Origin: Verrucomicrobiota bacterium
Lineage (GTDB): Bacteria > Verrucomicrobiota > Verrucomicrobiia > Opitutales > Opitutaceae
DNA: 64,000 bases
Direction of reading: 5' to 3'
Assembly: GCA_019136515.1 (NCBI GenBank)
Contig: JAGVUB010000142.1
Coordinates: forward strand, 1-64,000
Below, one piece after another: positions 36,573 to 46,219 of this stretch (position 1 is the first letter of the stretch; each line of letters opens with the position of its first letter). The translations under genes were made by a program, and so were the position numbers. The notes under the pieces were generated by a model. It was not told the DNA's origin. It saw only the letters and a list, made by a program, of their open reading frames with translations, and searched no databases.

Positions 36573-36648
36573 GGGGTCGTAGCTCAGTTGGAAGAGCGCG
36601 TCGTTCGCAACGACGAGGTCAGGGGTTCGATCCCCCTCGGCTCCACCA
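36573..36648 (+). tRNA. tRNA-Ala (anticodon CGC)
   Basis: A full cloverleaf. The acceptor is GGGGTCG paired with CGGCTCC, the D-arm is AGCTCAGTTGGAAGAGC, and the anticodon stem CGTCG/CGACG encloses TTCGCAA with anticodon CGC, reading GCG. The T-arm GGGGTTCGATCCCC and encoded CCA follow. Confidence 0.95.
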
Positions 36649-36660
36649 GAGTGTTGAAGA

Positions 36661-36686
36661 AGGCCGGCCTGCACGCCGGCCTTTTT
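36661..36686 (+). terminator. Terminator of tRNA-Ala
   Basis: AGGCCGGC (36661-36668) and GCCGGCCT (36675-36682) form an 8-bp stem followed by T5. Confidence 0.9.
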
Positions 36687-36718
36687 CGTGGGCGAGCGCG
36701 GCGGCCCCGCCGGCCGGG

Positions 36719-36760
36719 CAAAAAGAAACGGGCGCCGCCCGGTGTGGACGACGCCCGTTG
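36719..36760 (-). terminator. Terminator of rpsB-tsf
   Basis: On the minus strand, AACGGGCG (complement of 36753-36760) pairs with CGCCCGTT (complement of 36728-36735), followed by TCTTTTT. Confidence 0.85.
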
Positions 36761-36783
36761 GAAACGGTCTGGGGAGCCGGCGC

Positions 36784-37377
<594 letters not shown>

Positions 37378-37404
37378 GTATTGAAACAGGGCGGGGTGCG
37401 GCGA

Positions 37405-38322
37405 TTACTCGGCCTTCGGCTCGGGCTTCTTGGCGGCCGGGCGGCGGGTGGCCGGGCGCTTCTTGGCGGGCGCGGCACCGGTGCCGGCGGGCGCCGGGGT
37501 CTCGTCGCCACCGACAGCCTCCTCGACGAGGTCCTTGGCGGCGGCAGGCACCTCGACCTTCGAGAGATCGATCTCGGCGGCGGCGCGCTGGGCAGCCGCG
37601 GCGGCCTTCTGCTCGGCCGCGCGGGTAGCCTTGCGGCTCTCACGCTGGGCCAGGCCGGCCTGGATGGCCTCGACGATGGTGTCGGTGATGATGCGCACCG
37701 ACTTCACGGCGTCGTCGTTGCCCGGGATCGGGAAGGTGACCTTGGTCGGGTCGGAATTGGTGTCGACGAGGGCGATGACGGGGATGTTGCAGCGGGTGCC
37801 CTCGGCCACGGCGATGTCCTCGTGGTTGATGTCCACGACGTACATGGCGGCGGGGATCTCGCTCATCTCGGTGATGCCGTCGAAGTTGCGCTGCATGCGG
37901 GCCATCTCGCGGCGGATCTTGGACTCCTCCTTCTTCGGGAGCTTCGCGAGCTCGCCGTCGGTATCCATCTTCTGCCACTTCTTGAACTTGGCCATCGAGG
38001 TCTTGATGGTCTCGAAGTTCGTGAGGGTGCCGCCGAGCCAGCGGTTCACGGCATAGGGCATGCCGGTGGCGGTGGCCGCCTCGCGGATGATGTCCTGCGC
38101 CTGGCGCTTGGTGCCGACCAGGAGGATGTTCTTCCCCTCGGCGACGTGATTGGTGACGAACTCGCAGGCCTTGCCGAGCAGTTCGAAGGTCTTCTCGAGG
38201 TCGACGATCGACACGCCTTGGCGGTGATCGAAGATGTACTTCTTGGACTTCGGGTTCCAGCGCTTGGTCTGGTGGCCGAAATGCACGCCGGCATCGAGCA
38301 GGTCTTTGATAACGATGTTCAT
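37405..38322 (-). CDS. rpsB: 30S ribosomal protein S2 with a long C-terminal tail
   Basis: A 305-residue S2 protein. It begins with the family text LLDAGVHFGHQTKRWNPK, then RQGVSIVDLEKT, VGTKRQAQDI and RWLGGTLTNFETI. The conserved core ends near residue 230. The remaining 70 residues are Ala/Pro/Lys-rich and disordered (ending PAAKKPEPKAE), a tail seen in some Verrucomicrobia-like bacteria. It is first gene of the rpsB-tsf pair. Confidence 0.97.
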   Translation of the reverse strand: MNIVIKDLLDAGVHFGHQTKRWNPKSKKYIFDHRQGVSIVDLEKTFELLGKACEFVTNHVAEGKNILLVGTKRQAQDIIREAATATGMPYAVNRWLGGTLTNFETIKTSMAKFKKWQKMDTDGELAKLPKKEESKIRREMARMQRNFDGITEMSEIPAAMYVVDINHEDIAVAEGTRCNIPVIALVDTNSDPTKVTFPIPGNDDAVKSVRIITDTIVEAIQAGLAQRESRKATRAAEQKAAAAAQRAAAEIDLSKVEVPAAAKDLVEEAVGGDETPAPAGTGAAPAKKRPATRRPAAKKPEPKAE

Positions 38323-38520
38323 AATCTATGGCTCCATTCGTCGCCACAGGCCGCCAACGAGGGCTGCCTTGCGATCACCCTTGGGATCAAGGGTTGGTTG
38401 TTTTGGTTGTTGTTGCTGACAGGAAAAGCGCCGAGAGCACCCGACCGCGCCCGGGGAGGCAAGCGGGATTTTCGCCGGCCCCCACTGATCGCCAGCGCCG
38501 GCCCCGGCCGACGGCGGCGA

Positions 38521-38551
38521 CCAAAAAGCCCCGGCGGAGGACCGCCGGGGC
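38521..38551 (-). terminator. Terminator of the sodium/solute symporter gene
   Basis: GCCCCGGC (38528-38535) and GCCGGGGC (38544-38551) make an 8-bp stem. On the minus strand it is followed by TTTTTGG. Confidence 0.9.
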
Positions 38552-38574
38552 CTGGAGTCGGAAGAACGCGGTGC

Positions 38575-40422
38575 TCAGCGCGCGATGCCCAGCGGGCTGA
38601 AGATCACGTAGAGGATGAGTGTCGCCACCACGACCACGATGCCGGCGGTCTTGGAACCGGCCGAAGCGGTGAGGTTCAGGTTGGTGTTGGTCTTGAAGAC
38701 CACCGGCTCGGGCAGCGGTTTGATCATGCCGATCAGCCACATGACGATCATCACCGTACCAAAACAGATCGCCATGCGATCAAGGAAGGCGATGCCGGGC
38801 GCGAAGGTCGCGATGAGGAAGTAGAGGGCCGGGTTGAGCAGCAGGCCGACCACGCCGGTGTAGCCCGGGGCGCGGCGGTTGATGAAGCCGAACACGAACA
38901 CCGCGAGAATGCCGGGGGAGGCGTAGCCCTGGAACTCCTGGATGTATTTGAAGATCGAACCGAACTTGTCGAGATTCGGCGCCACGAGGCACCCGATCAC
39001 CGCGAAGACGCCCACGGAGATGCGGCCCACGGTCACGAGGGTGCGCTGCGCCGCCTGCGGCGCGAAGTTCCGCTGGAAAATATCCATCGTGAAGATGGTC
39101 GAGGCGGCGTTGAGCACGGCGGCCAGCGAGCTGACGATCGCGCCGAGCAGCGCGGCGAGCACGAAGCCCACCAGGCCGGAGTTCTGCGGAATGAGATTCT
39201 TGATGAGGAGATTGAGGGCGGCATCGAACTTGTAGCCGCTCTTGATCTCGACCTCCTTGATCTCGCCGCCGGCGGCGCGCACCGCGGCGTTGTGCGCCGC
39301 GACCTTGGCCTGCAACTCGGCATGCTTGGAGATCCAAGTCTCGTCGACGACGAAGAACGTCTTCGATCCCTTGTCGCCCACCTCGCGGAGGATGGCGCGC
39401 TCGTTGGCGCGTTCCTGGGCGACGGCGAGGTCCTTGCTGTAGAGGTTAAAGGCGATGATGCCGGGGATGACGATGATGAAGGGGATGATGAGCTTCATCG
39501 CCGCGGCGAACACGATGCCCTTCTGGCCTTCGCGCAGGGAGGCCGAGCCGAGGATGCGCTGGGTGATGTACTGGTTGAGGCCCCAGTAGTAGAAATTGGG
39601 AATCCACAGGCCGATGATGAGCGCCGTCCAGGGGATGTTCTTGTCGCCCGAGGGCAGGATCATGCTCATCTTGTCGCGGTTGAGCGCGAGAAGCTTGGTG
39701 AAACCACCGGCGCCGTCGGCCACCGGATCGGGGTTGGCGCTGCCGGCGGTGAGCGCCGCCACCGGGGTGTCGCCGAGCTTGCTCATCGCGAAATAGGCGA
39801 TGATGGCGCCGCAGATGATCAGCGCGATGCCCTGGATGAGGTCGGCCCAGGCCGAGGCGTTGAGGCCGCCGGCGGCGATGTAGACGGCCGCCACCATGCC
39901 GATGATCCAGCACCAGTTGGCCAGCGTCAGCGTGACGCCGAAGAACGCGTAGTTGGCGAACAATTCGCTCATCGTGAGCGCACCGGCATAGATGACGCCC
40001 GTCAGCGACACGCCGATGAGCAGGATCATCGTGGCGGCAGCCATGAGCGTGCGCGCAGTGGGGTTGTAGCGATGCTCGAGAAACTGCGGGATGGTGAAGA
40101 TGCCCGTACGCAGGAAGTACGGCAGGAAGAAGAACGCCACCACCACCAACGTGATCGCCGCCATCCACTCGTAGCTGGCGATCGCCATGCCGAGATAGTC
40201 GGCCGCCTGGCCCGACATGCCGACGAACTGCTCGGAGGAGATGTTTGCGGCGATCAGCGAGACGCCGATCAGCCACCATTTCAGGCCGCGGCCGGCCAGG
40301 AAGTAGGACTCGCTGTCCTTGCCTTCGCCCCTCGACTTGATCAGGCCGACCGCGATGACGGCGGCGATGAAGAGGAAGAAGACGACGATATCGATCGTGA
40401 AGATACTGAACGTGTCTGACAT
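38575..40422 (-). CDS. Sodium:solute symporter (SSS family), probable sugar transporter
   Basis: A 615-residue SSS-family transporter with about fourteen membrane helices. The N-terminal SYFLAGRGLKWWLIGVSLIAANISSEQFVGMSG is the classic sodium-site region of SGLT-like proteins. A large soluble loop (about 330-395) sits between helices. It begins at ATG 40422; the long open frame upstream overlaps the divergent gene and is spurious. The divergent neighbour is an aldose 1-epimerase, which points to galactose, glucose or a related sugar as cargo. Confidence 0.9.
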   Translation of the reverse strand: MSDTFSIFTIDIVVFFLFIAAVIAVGLIKSRGEGKDSESYFLAGRGLKWWLIGVSLIAANISSEQFVGMSGQAADYLGMAIASYEWMAAITLVVVAFFFLPYFLRTGIFTIPQFLEHRYNPTARTLMAAATMILLIGVSLTGVIYAGALTMSELFANYAFFGVTLTLANWCWIIGMVAAVYIAAGGLNASAWADLIQGIALIICGAIIAYFAMSKLGDTPVAALTAGSANPDPVADGAGGFTKLLALNRDKMSMILPSGDKNIPWTALIIGLWIPNFYYWGLNQYITQRILGSASLREGQKGIVFAAAMKLIIPFIIVIPGIIAFNLYSKDLAVAQERANERAILREVGDKGSKTFFVVDETWISKHAELQAKVAAHNAAVRAAGGEIKEVEIKSGYKFDAALNLLIKNLIPQNSGLVGFVLAALLGAIVSSLAAVLNAASTIFTMDIFQRNFAPQAAQRTLVTVGRISVGVFAVIGCLVAPNLDKFGSIFKYIQEFQGYASPGILAVFVFGFINRRAPGYTGVVGLLLNPALYFLIATFAPGIAFLDRMAICFGTVMIVMWLIGMIKPLPEPVVFKTNTNLNLTASAGSKTAGIVVVVATLILYVIFSPLGIAR

Positions 40423-40486
40423 ACGGAGAAACACCGCGGGGGGCGGCGGGAGGGTTGGTTGAGGGCTGCGACAGGGGGCTGGGGAA

Positions 40487-40507
40487 ACATCCGAAGCGTC
40501 CGGATGT
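40487..40507. promoter_or_regulatory. Candidate operator between the symporter and epimerase genes
   Basis: ACATCCG (40487-40493) and CGGATGT (40501-40507) are perfect inverted arms with a 7-base spacer, 65 bases upstream of the symporter start. The geometry fits a dimeric repressor such as LacI/GntR types, but no regulator gene is adjacent. The 273-base divergent region otherwise shows no clear promoter boxes. Confidence 0.5.
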
Positions 40508-40695
40508 GGCCCAGTGTTAAGCCGGAGCCGCTGCCGGCGGGCAAACGAAAATCCCGGCCGCGCACCAACAAGACGGGCGGTTAAAACGTCAGATGCGAAA
40601 TGCCGCACCACCCCGGGTTTGTTTCTCGACCGCCCCGCCTCGGTGGATCGTGATGGTACCGGCCCCTGCCCCCTTCCCTTTCTCATCCCGTAGCC

Positions 40696-41766
40696 ATGTT
40701 CATCAGCCAACCCTTCGGCCGCCTCCCCGACGGCCGTGAAACCCGTCTCCACCTCCTCCAAAACAAGTCCGGTGCTCGCGCCGAGATCACCGACTTCGGC
40801 GGCATCCTCGTGCGCCTCCTCGTGCCGGATCGCACCGGACAGCTCGACGACATCGTGCTCGGTTTCGCCTCGGTCGAGCCCTACGTCGACCGCTCGCCCT
40901 TCTTCGGTGCCACCATCGGCCGCTTCGGCAACCGCATCGGCGGCGCGCAGTTCACCGTCGACGGGCGCACCTACCCCCTCGCCGCCAACAACACGCCCGC
41001 CGGCCAGCCCTGCAACCTCCATGGCGGCCCGCTCGGCTTCGACAAGGTCCTGTGGAACGCGACCCCCTTCAAGGAGCCCGGCGTCGCCGGCCTGCGCCTC
41101 ACCCACCTCAGCCGCGACGGCGAGCAGGGTTTCCCCGGCAACCTCGCCGTCACCGTCGAGTACCGCCTGACCGACGCCAACGAGCTGCGCATCGACTACT
41201 CGGCGACAACCGACCAGGCCACCCCGGTCAACCTCACCAACCACTCGTACTTCAACCTCCGGGGCGAAGGCCGTGGCACCATCCTCGACCACCAGCTCAA
41301 GCTCCACGCCGCGCGATTCACACCCGTCGCCGCCAGCCTGATCCCCACTGGCGAGCTCGCGCCTGTCGCCGGCACGCCCTTCGACTTCACCGCGCCGCAA
41401 ACCATCGGCAGCCGCATCGCGGCCAAGCACCCACAGCTCGAGTACGGCAACGGCTACGACCACAACTACGTCGTCGATCCTGTCGCAGGCCAGAAGCTCG
41501 TCCCCGCCGCCGAAGTGTATGAGCCCGAGACCGGCCGCGTGCTGGAGATGTTCACCGAGGAGCCCGGCTTCCAGCTCTACTCCGGCAACTGGTTGGACGG
41601 CTCGCTCATCGGCAAACGCGGCCAGCCCTACCCGCAGCGCAGCGGTTTCTGCCTCGAGGCGCAGCACTTCCCGGATTCGCCCAACCAGCCGCAGTTCCCC
41701 AATACGATCCTGCGCCCCGGCGAACGCTACGCCACGGCCACCGTGTACCGATTCAGCACCCGCTGA
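40696..41766 (+). CDS. galM: Aldose 1-epimerase (galactose mutarotase)
   Basis: A 356-residue mutarotase. The conserved blocks are FFGATIGRFGNRIGGAQF, NLHGGPLGFDKVLW, NLTNHSYFNLRG with its catalytic His, YDHNYVV, and the C-terminal ARG-binding FCLEAQHFPDSPNQP with the catalytic Glu. It interconverts alpha and beta anomers of sugars. Divergent from the sodium/sugar symporter, with which it probably forms a sugar-uptake unit. Confidence 0.95.
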   Translation: MFISQPFGRLPDGRETRLHLLQNKSGARAEITDFGGILVRLLVPDRTGQLDDIVLGFASVEPYVDRSPFFGATIGRFGNRIGGAQFTVDGRTYPLAANNTPAGQPCNLHGGPLGFDKVLWNATPFKEPGVAGLRLTHLSRDGEQGFPGNLAVTVEYRLTDANELRIDYSATTDQATPVNLTNHSYFNLRGEGRGTILDHQLKLHAARFTPVAASLIPTGELAPVAGTPFDFTAPQTIGSRIAAKHPQLEYGNGYDHNYVVDPVAGQKLVPAAEVYEPETGRVLEMFTEEPGFQLYSGNWLDGSLIGKRGQPYPQRSGFCLEAQHFPDSPNQPQFPNTILRPGERYATATVYRFSTR

Positions 41767-41786
41767 ACCGTCGCACAAGGCACTCA

Positions 41787-41820
41787 CGAAAAGAGCCGGC
41801 GCCAAAGCCGGCTCTTTTCG
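41787..41820. terminator. Bidirectional terminator between convergent genes
   Basis: CGAAAAGAGCCGGC (41787-41800) and GCCGGCTCTTTTCG (41807-41820) form a perfect 14-bp stem with a 6-nt loop. T-tracts exist on both strands, so it ends both galM and the convergent ACP-dehydratase gene. Confidence 0.9.
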
Positions 41821-41853
41821 TTTCCGGGCTTCGAACGACCCGGGCTCGCGCGT

Positions 41854-42747
41854 TCAGACCGCAGGTACTGCGGCGGAAGCCGCCGGCACCTGCCCCACGT
41901 AGCCGAACGTCAACGTGATCTCCTCGGCGAACGCCGCCTTCTCATCGCCCACCTTCACGGTGCCCTCGAAGGTCGCCAGCGGCGCCTTGATCCGCTTCGG
42001 CCGCACGGAGAGCAGCAGCGTCTCGCCCGGTTTCACCACCCGCTGGCAGCGCACACCTTCGCAGCTGGTGAAGAACACCGCCGCCGGATCAACTGGGTGC
42101 TCGAGTTCCGCCACACCACCGCGCAGGAGGAACAGCACCGCGAGCTGGCCGAGTGCCTCAAGCATGATCGAGGCCGGCAGCACCGGGTTGTTCTTGAAAT
42201 GCCCTTGCAGGAAGAACTCCGTGCCCGCCACCTGGTAGCGACCCGTCGCCGCCGCCGAGCCCACCGAGGCCTCCTGGATGAAGAGGAACGGCGGCTGCAT
42301 CGGCATCATCTCCAGCACCGCCTCCGGCGGGTAGTGTTTGAGCGGGGTCGGCACCGCCTTGCCGGAAACCCGCGCCTCAATGAAGGCGTTGATGTCGGCG
42401 ATCGTGCGCAGATCGCGCAGCTCCTCGTTCTTGATGGAGACCTTCAGGCTCTCCTCCACGAGCATCACGACCTCAAGCATCGTCAGGGAGTCGACCCCGA
42501 GGTCCTCGATCACCCGCAGGTCCGTCGCCCCGGTCTTCAGACGCGGCCGGTGTTCCGGGTCCACGAACCGTTCGATGATGCCCAGCACCACCGTCGGGAT
42601 CGCCGCGACGTCGCCCGTGCGCCGGTAGGTCAGCGCGGCGTCCAAGGTCGCGGGCGAGCAACGTTTCAGCGACTCGCGCAACAACGCCTCGTCGGCGGCA
42701 CTCAGGCTCGGCGTCGCCGGACCACTGGGGGAATCGGAAGCGGACAT
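41854..42747 (-). CDS. Acyl carrier protein fused to a FabA/FabZ-type dehydratase domain
   Basis: A 297-residue fusion. The ACP domain (about 60-135) has the phosphopantetheine serine in IEDLGVDSLTMLEVVMLVEE. After a linker comes a hot-dog dehydratase (about 150-285) with the FabZ-like GHFKNNPVLPASIMLEALGQLA, keeping the catalytic His and Glu, and MMPMQPPFLFIQEA. It likely acts in fatty acid or polyketide-type lipid synthesis with a tethered carrier. ATG at 42747 starts MSASDSP. The extra helical N-terminus (about 1-55) is unassigned. Confidence 0.82.
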   Translation of the reverse strand: MSASDSPSGPATPSLSAADEALLRESLKRCSPATLDAALTYRRTGDVAAIPTVVLGIIERFVDPEHRPRLKTGATDLRVIEDLGVDSLTMLEVVMLVEESLKVSIKNEELRDLRTIADINAFIEARVSGKAVPTPLKHYPPEAVLEMMPMQPPFLFIQEASVGSAAATGRYQVAGTEFFLQGHFKNNPVLPASIMLEALGQLAVLFLLRGGVAELEHPVDPAAVFFTSCEGVRCQRVVKPGETLLLSVRPKRIKAPLATFEGTVKVGDEKAAFAEEITLTFGYVGQVPAASAAVPAV

Positions 42748-42930
42748 GGCGGTGGATGTAACAGGTGCGACAAGTCCACGCGCAAATCCAATCTTCACTC
42801 GCACGCACCCACCGCCAGGCACTGGGCCGCCGCACCGAGAGCACCACGGATCGATCGCGCACTTGCCGAAAAAAGCTCTTGCCATGCCCCCCTCCCACCG
42901 GATGCTCTCGCCCCCTTAATCACTTTCACC

Positions 42931-43161
42931 ATGGCTCGAATCTGCGCGATCACAGGCAAGCGTCCCTCCCGGGGAAGCATCATCCACCGTAAGGGTCAGT
43001 CCAAGAAGAGCGGAGGCATCGGCACGCACGTCACCGCGATTACCAAGCGTTGGTTCAAGCCGAACCTCCAGAAGGTCAAGGTGCGCCTGCCCAACGGCGC
43101 GACCAAGCGCATCTTGGTTTCCGTGAAAGCAATTAAAGCTGGCAAAGTCCAAAAAGCCTGA
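42931..43161 (+). CDS. rpmB: 50S ribosomal protein L28
   Basis: A 76-residue L28 protein. It begins MARICAITGKRPSRGS, then HRKGQSKKSGGIGTHV and RWFKPNLQKVKV. The fixed length and basic character match the family. Cysteine at residue 5 is the only one, so it is the zinc-free type. It is monocistronic, followed by a strong terminator. Confidence 0.97.
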   Translation: MARICAITGKRPSRGSIIHRKGQSKKSGGIGTHVTAITKRWFKPNLQKVKVRLPNGATKRILVSVKAIKAGKVQKA

Positions 43162-43190
43162 CCAGCTTGTAGCTCTCCCATCCACCCGCC

Positions 43191-43234
43191 TGCCCCCGAG
43201 CGAGCGCTTAGCGCCCTCGGGGGCACATTTTTTT
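43191..43234 (+). terminator. Terminator of rpmB
   Basis: TGCCCCCGAG (43191-43200) and CTCGGGGGCA (43216-43225) form a 10-bp stem followed by a T7 tract (43228-43234). Confidence 0.9.
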
Positions 43235-43262
43235 CGGGTGGGGGGAAGACGGCGGCGCCGTG

Positions 43263-44861
43263 TCAACCGCGGCGCAACCCCAGGCGCACCAAGAGGCGAC
43301 CGGCCAGCGCGGGCAGTTCGGCCCGCCCATCGATTCGCGACGCCCACAGCACCACGCCGTAGATCGCCACCCCGAGCGGGATCCCGGTCGCCAGCACGAC
43401 GATGTCGCGCCACCACGCCGGCGATACCAGCAGTTCGACGAGCAGCCTTCCGCCCCACACGGCCAACGCCATCGCCGCCACGCCGGCGACGATCTTGAGC
43501 AAGTCGCGCCAGAGGTGGTGGAAGGCCAGCGCCGGGTCGCGACGCGCCAGCCGCGCCTGCAGGTACCAGGCCTGCGCAACGACGGCGAGATTGCTCGCCA
43601 GCGCCAGCCCCACCGTCGAGAGCGGCCCCATCAGCGCCAGCCCGAGGCCGATGTTCACCGCAAAACTCAGCAGCGCCGCGCGCACGGGCGTGCGCGTATC
43701 CTTGCGCGCGTAGAAGGCGCGCAGCACCAGATTGACGAAGGAGAAGAACGGCAGCCCGGCCGCGAAAACCGCAAGGACCGGGACCATCGCCCCGGTATCC
43801 GCCGAATGAAAGGCCCCGCGCTGGAACAGCAGCCGGATGATCGGCTCGGCCAGCAGGGCCAGGCCCGCCGCCGCCGGGATATTCACCACCAGGATCAGCC
43901 GCATGCCCCGCCGGTACGACTCCGCAAAGGCCCTCCAGTCGCCCTGCGCCGCCTGCCGCGAGATCAGCGGGAACACCACGGTCGAAACCGCCACGGCGAA
44001 AACGCCGATCGGCAGCTCCATCAGCCGCGTCGCCAGGTTCAGCAGCGAAACCGCCGCGTCGTTGAGCGAGAGCCCGACCAGCCGCAGCAGCGCCATATTG
44101 ATCAGGTACACCGCCGAGCCAACCACCGTCGGCCCCATCAGCGCCACGATCGCCCGCACCTGCGCGCTGCGGCGCAGGTCCAGCCGCGGGCGCCAGCCCT
44201 CGCGCATGAGAGCGGCCGCCGGAACCGCCATCTGAAAGAACCCGCCCACCAGCACGCCGGCGCACAACAGCCGTATCCGCAGCCCGCCCTCCGCCGCCCA
44301 GCCGCCCCAAGCGCCGCCGACCAGCGCCGCGATCATCGCCAGATTCAACCAGATCGGCGAAAGCGCCGGCTCGAGAAAACGCTCCAGGGTCTGCAACGCC
44401 GCGCTGAACGCCGCCGCCAGGCAGACAAACACCATGTAGGGAAACAACCATACGGCCAACTCCGCGCCGAGCCGCCAGCGGGCGATCGTCGCCGGGGCCG
44501 CGCCCAACGCCGCCGCCGGCCCCTCCCACCAGCCCGAGCCCAGCACCAGCATCGCCGCGGCCACCACCACCAGCGTCACCACCAGCAGCCAGCTCGCGAC
44601 CTGGCTCACGAGGGTGAACGCCCCCACCCGTTGCCGCTGCTCGAGCTCCTCGTTGAGCGTCGGCACGAACGCCGCCGTGAGCGCCCCCTCGCCGAGCAAC
44701 CGGCGGAACAGGTTCGGCAGCGTGAACGCCGTGTAGAACGCGCTGGCCAGCGCCGAGGTGCCGAAGACCGCCGCCGTCAGCATGTCGCGCACCAGGCCGA
44801 GCACGCGCGAGACCATCGTCGTGCCCGCGACCAGACCGATGCGTTCGAGGTTCTTCGACAT
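43263..44861 (-). CDS. murJ: Lipid II flippase MurJ (MviN)
   Basis: A 532-residue membrane protein with about fourteen helices. The MurJ signatures are visible: TMVSRVLGLVRDMLTAAVFG (12-31), LPNLFRRLLGEGALTAAFVP and the later NIALLRLVGLSL region. It flips the peptidoglycan precursor lipid II across the inner membrane. ATG at 44861 begins MSKNLERIG; the longer frame upstream is low complexity. Confidence 0.95.
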   Translation of the reverse strand: MSKNLERIGLVAGTTMVSRVLGLVRDMLTAAVFGTSALASAFYTAFTLPNLFRRLLGEGALTAAFVPTLNEELEQRQRVGAFTLVSQVASWLLVVTLVVVAAAMLVLGSGWWEGPAAALGAAPATIARWRLGAELAVWLFPYMVFVCLAAAFSAALQTLERFLEPALSPIWLNLAMIAALVGGAWGGWAAEGGLRIRLLCAGVLVGGFFQMAVPAAALMREGWRPRLDLRRSAQVRAIVALMGPTVVGSAVYLINMALLRLVGLSLNDAAVSLLNLATRLMELPIGVFAVAVSTVVFPLISRQAAQGDWRAFAESYRRGMRLILVVNIPAAAGLALLAEPIIRLLFQRGAFHSADTGAMVPVLAVFAAGLPFFSFVNLVLRAFYARKDTRTPVRAALLSFAVNIGLGLALMGPLSTVGLALASNLAVVAQAWYLQARLARRDPALAFHHLWRDLLKIVAGVAAMALAVWGGRLLVELLVSPAWWRDIVVLATGIPLGVAIYGVVLWASRIDGRAELPALAGRLLVRLGLRRG

Positions 44862-45115
44862 GTGAGCGCCTAGGTTCTCCCCGCCGCCGCCCCCGGGGCG
44901 CAAGACCATTACCCGCCCGCCCGCGCTCCGCCGAGCCGGTCACCCGCGTACGGTTCCAAACAATCGGCGTGGTTTCCATTGCACGACATCTCGCCCCCCG
45001 GAGCGCATCCGGACGGCCCGCCACCATCTGCCAAACAGCTTGCCACCACCCGCCGCCCTGCGTATCCACCAGCACGCTTTCCCGGTCATTCCTCCGGCCA
45101 ACCCGAACCACACAC

Positions 45116-46096
45116 ATGAAACGCCAAACCATCGCCGCGTTCCTCTCGTTCACGCTCCTCGCCGCCCTCGCCCAGGCCGATGTGGGGACCTCGCTTCTCA
45201 AGCCGAGCACCGCCACCCGCCCCAAGGACGACACCAAGGGCAGCCAGATGGGATCCTATCAGGGGATCAAGCACCCCATCGGCGTCGTCGATTTCGAGGT
45301 CGATTCCGGCTGCGACTTCGACGACGGCGCGAAGGCCAACATGCGCGCCATGCTCGAGTCCGCGCTCTTCGCCACCAACCGCTTCGTCATCGTCGAGCGG
45401 GGCAACCTCGACGCCGTGCTCAACGAGCAGGACCTCGCCTCCAGCAAACGCGCCGCGAAGTCCACCGGCGTGGCCCAGACCGGCAAGATCCGCACCGCCC
45501 GCTACCTCGCCACCGCCCTCATCACCGAGGTGTCGAGCAACACCTCCGGCGACTCCGGGGCCGTGCGCATCAAGGGCTTCTCCATCGGCGGCTCCGCGAC
45601 CAAGTCGAGCATCGTCCTGGTCGTGAAACTCGTCGACACCACCTCCAGCGAAGTCGTCGCCAGCGAACGCATCCGCGGTGTCGCCGGCAAGTCCGGCCTC
45701 AACCTCGGCTACAGCGAGTCCCGCTGGGGCGGCGAACTCGGCACCTTCGCCAAGACCCCGATCGGCGAGGCCGCTCAGGACTGCATCAACCAAGCCGTCA
45801 AGTTCATCGCCTCCAAGATGGAATCCTACCCCGTCGAGGGCAACGTGGTCTCCGTCTCCGAGGAGGCCATCAACATCAACCTCGGCACCAACTACGGAAT
45901 CCGCGCCGGCCAGACCTTCGCCATCCGTCGCAAGGGCGAGGTGCTCACCGATCCCGAAACCGGCGAGATCCTCGGGGCCAGCGAAGGCGAGACCCTCGGC
46001 ATGATCGAGGTCGTAAGCCCCAAGGAAAAGTTCTCCACCTGCAAGCTCGTCAGCGGCGACCTACCCTCCCGCGGTGACACGGTCGTGCTCCAGTAG
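45116..46096 (+). CDS. CsgG-family secreted/outer membrane protein
   Basis: A 326-residue protein with a signal peptide (AAFLSFTLLAALAQA, cleavage near residue 21). The domain matches the CsgG/FlgO type of curli-assembly-like proteins: IGVVDFEV, FVIVERGNLDAVLNEQ, ATALITEVSS, VVKLVDTTSSEVVAS. A C-terminal part (about 250-326) resembles the FlgT-type beta domain (GTNYGIRAGQTFAIRRKG). No lipobox or curli operon is present, so the role as a curli pore is unlikely; an envelope role is inferred. Confidence 0.82.
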   Translation: MKRQTIAAFLSFTLLAALAQADVGTSLLKPSTATRPKDDTKGSQMGSYQGIKHPIGVVDFEVDSGCDFDDGAKANMRAMLESALFATNRFVIVERGNLDAVLNEQDLASSKRAAKSTGVAQTGKIRTARYLATALITEVSSNTSGDSGAVRIKGFSIGGSATKSSIVLVVKLVDTTSSEVVASERIRGVAGKSGLNLGYSESRWGGELGTFAKTPIGEAAQDCINQAVKFIASKMESYPVEGNVVSVSEEAININLGTNYGIRAGQTFAIRRKGEVLTDPETGEILGASEGETLGMIEVVSPKEKFSTCKLVSGDLPSRGDTVVLQ

Positions 46097-46115
46097 CCAC
46101 CCCCACGCTTCTCGC

Positions 46116-46145
46116 GCCCGCCCCTGCCCGGGGCGGGCTTTTTTT
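46116..46145 (+). terminator. Terminator of the CsgG-like gene
   Basis: GCCCGCCC (46116-46123) and GGGCGGGC (46131-46138) form an 8-bp stem followed by T7. Confidence 0.88.
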
Positions 46146-46219
46146 GTCCACCCATCGCGCCGCACGGGCCATTGACCCCGCCGCACCGGCCCGACATCTT
46201 CCGCGCGCACCCTCCGCCC

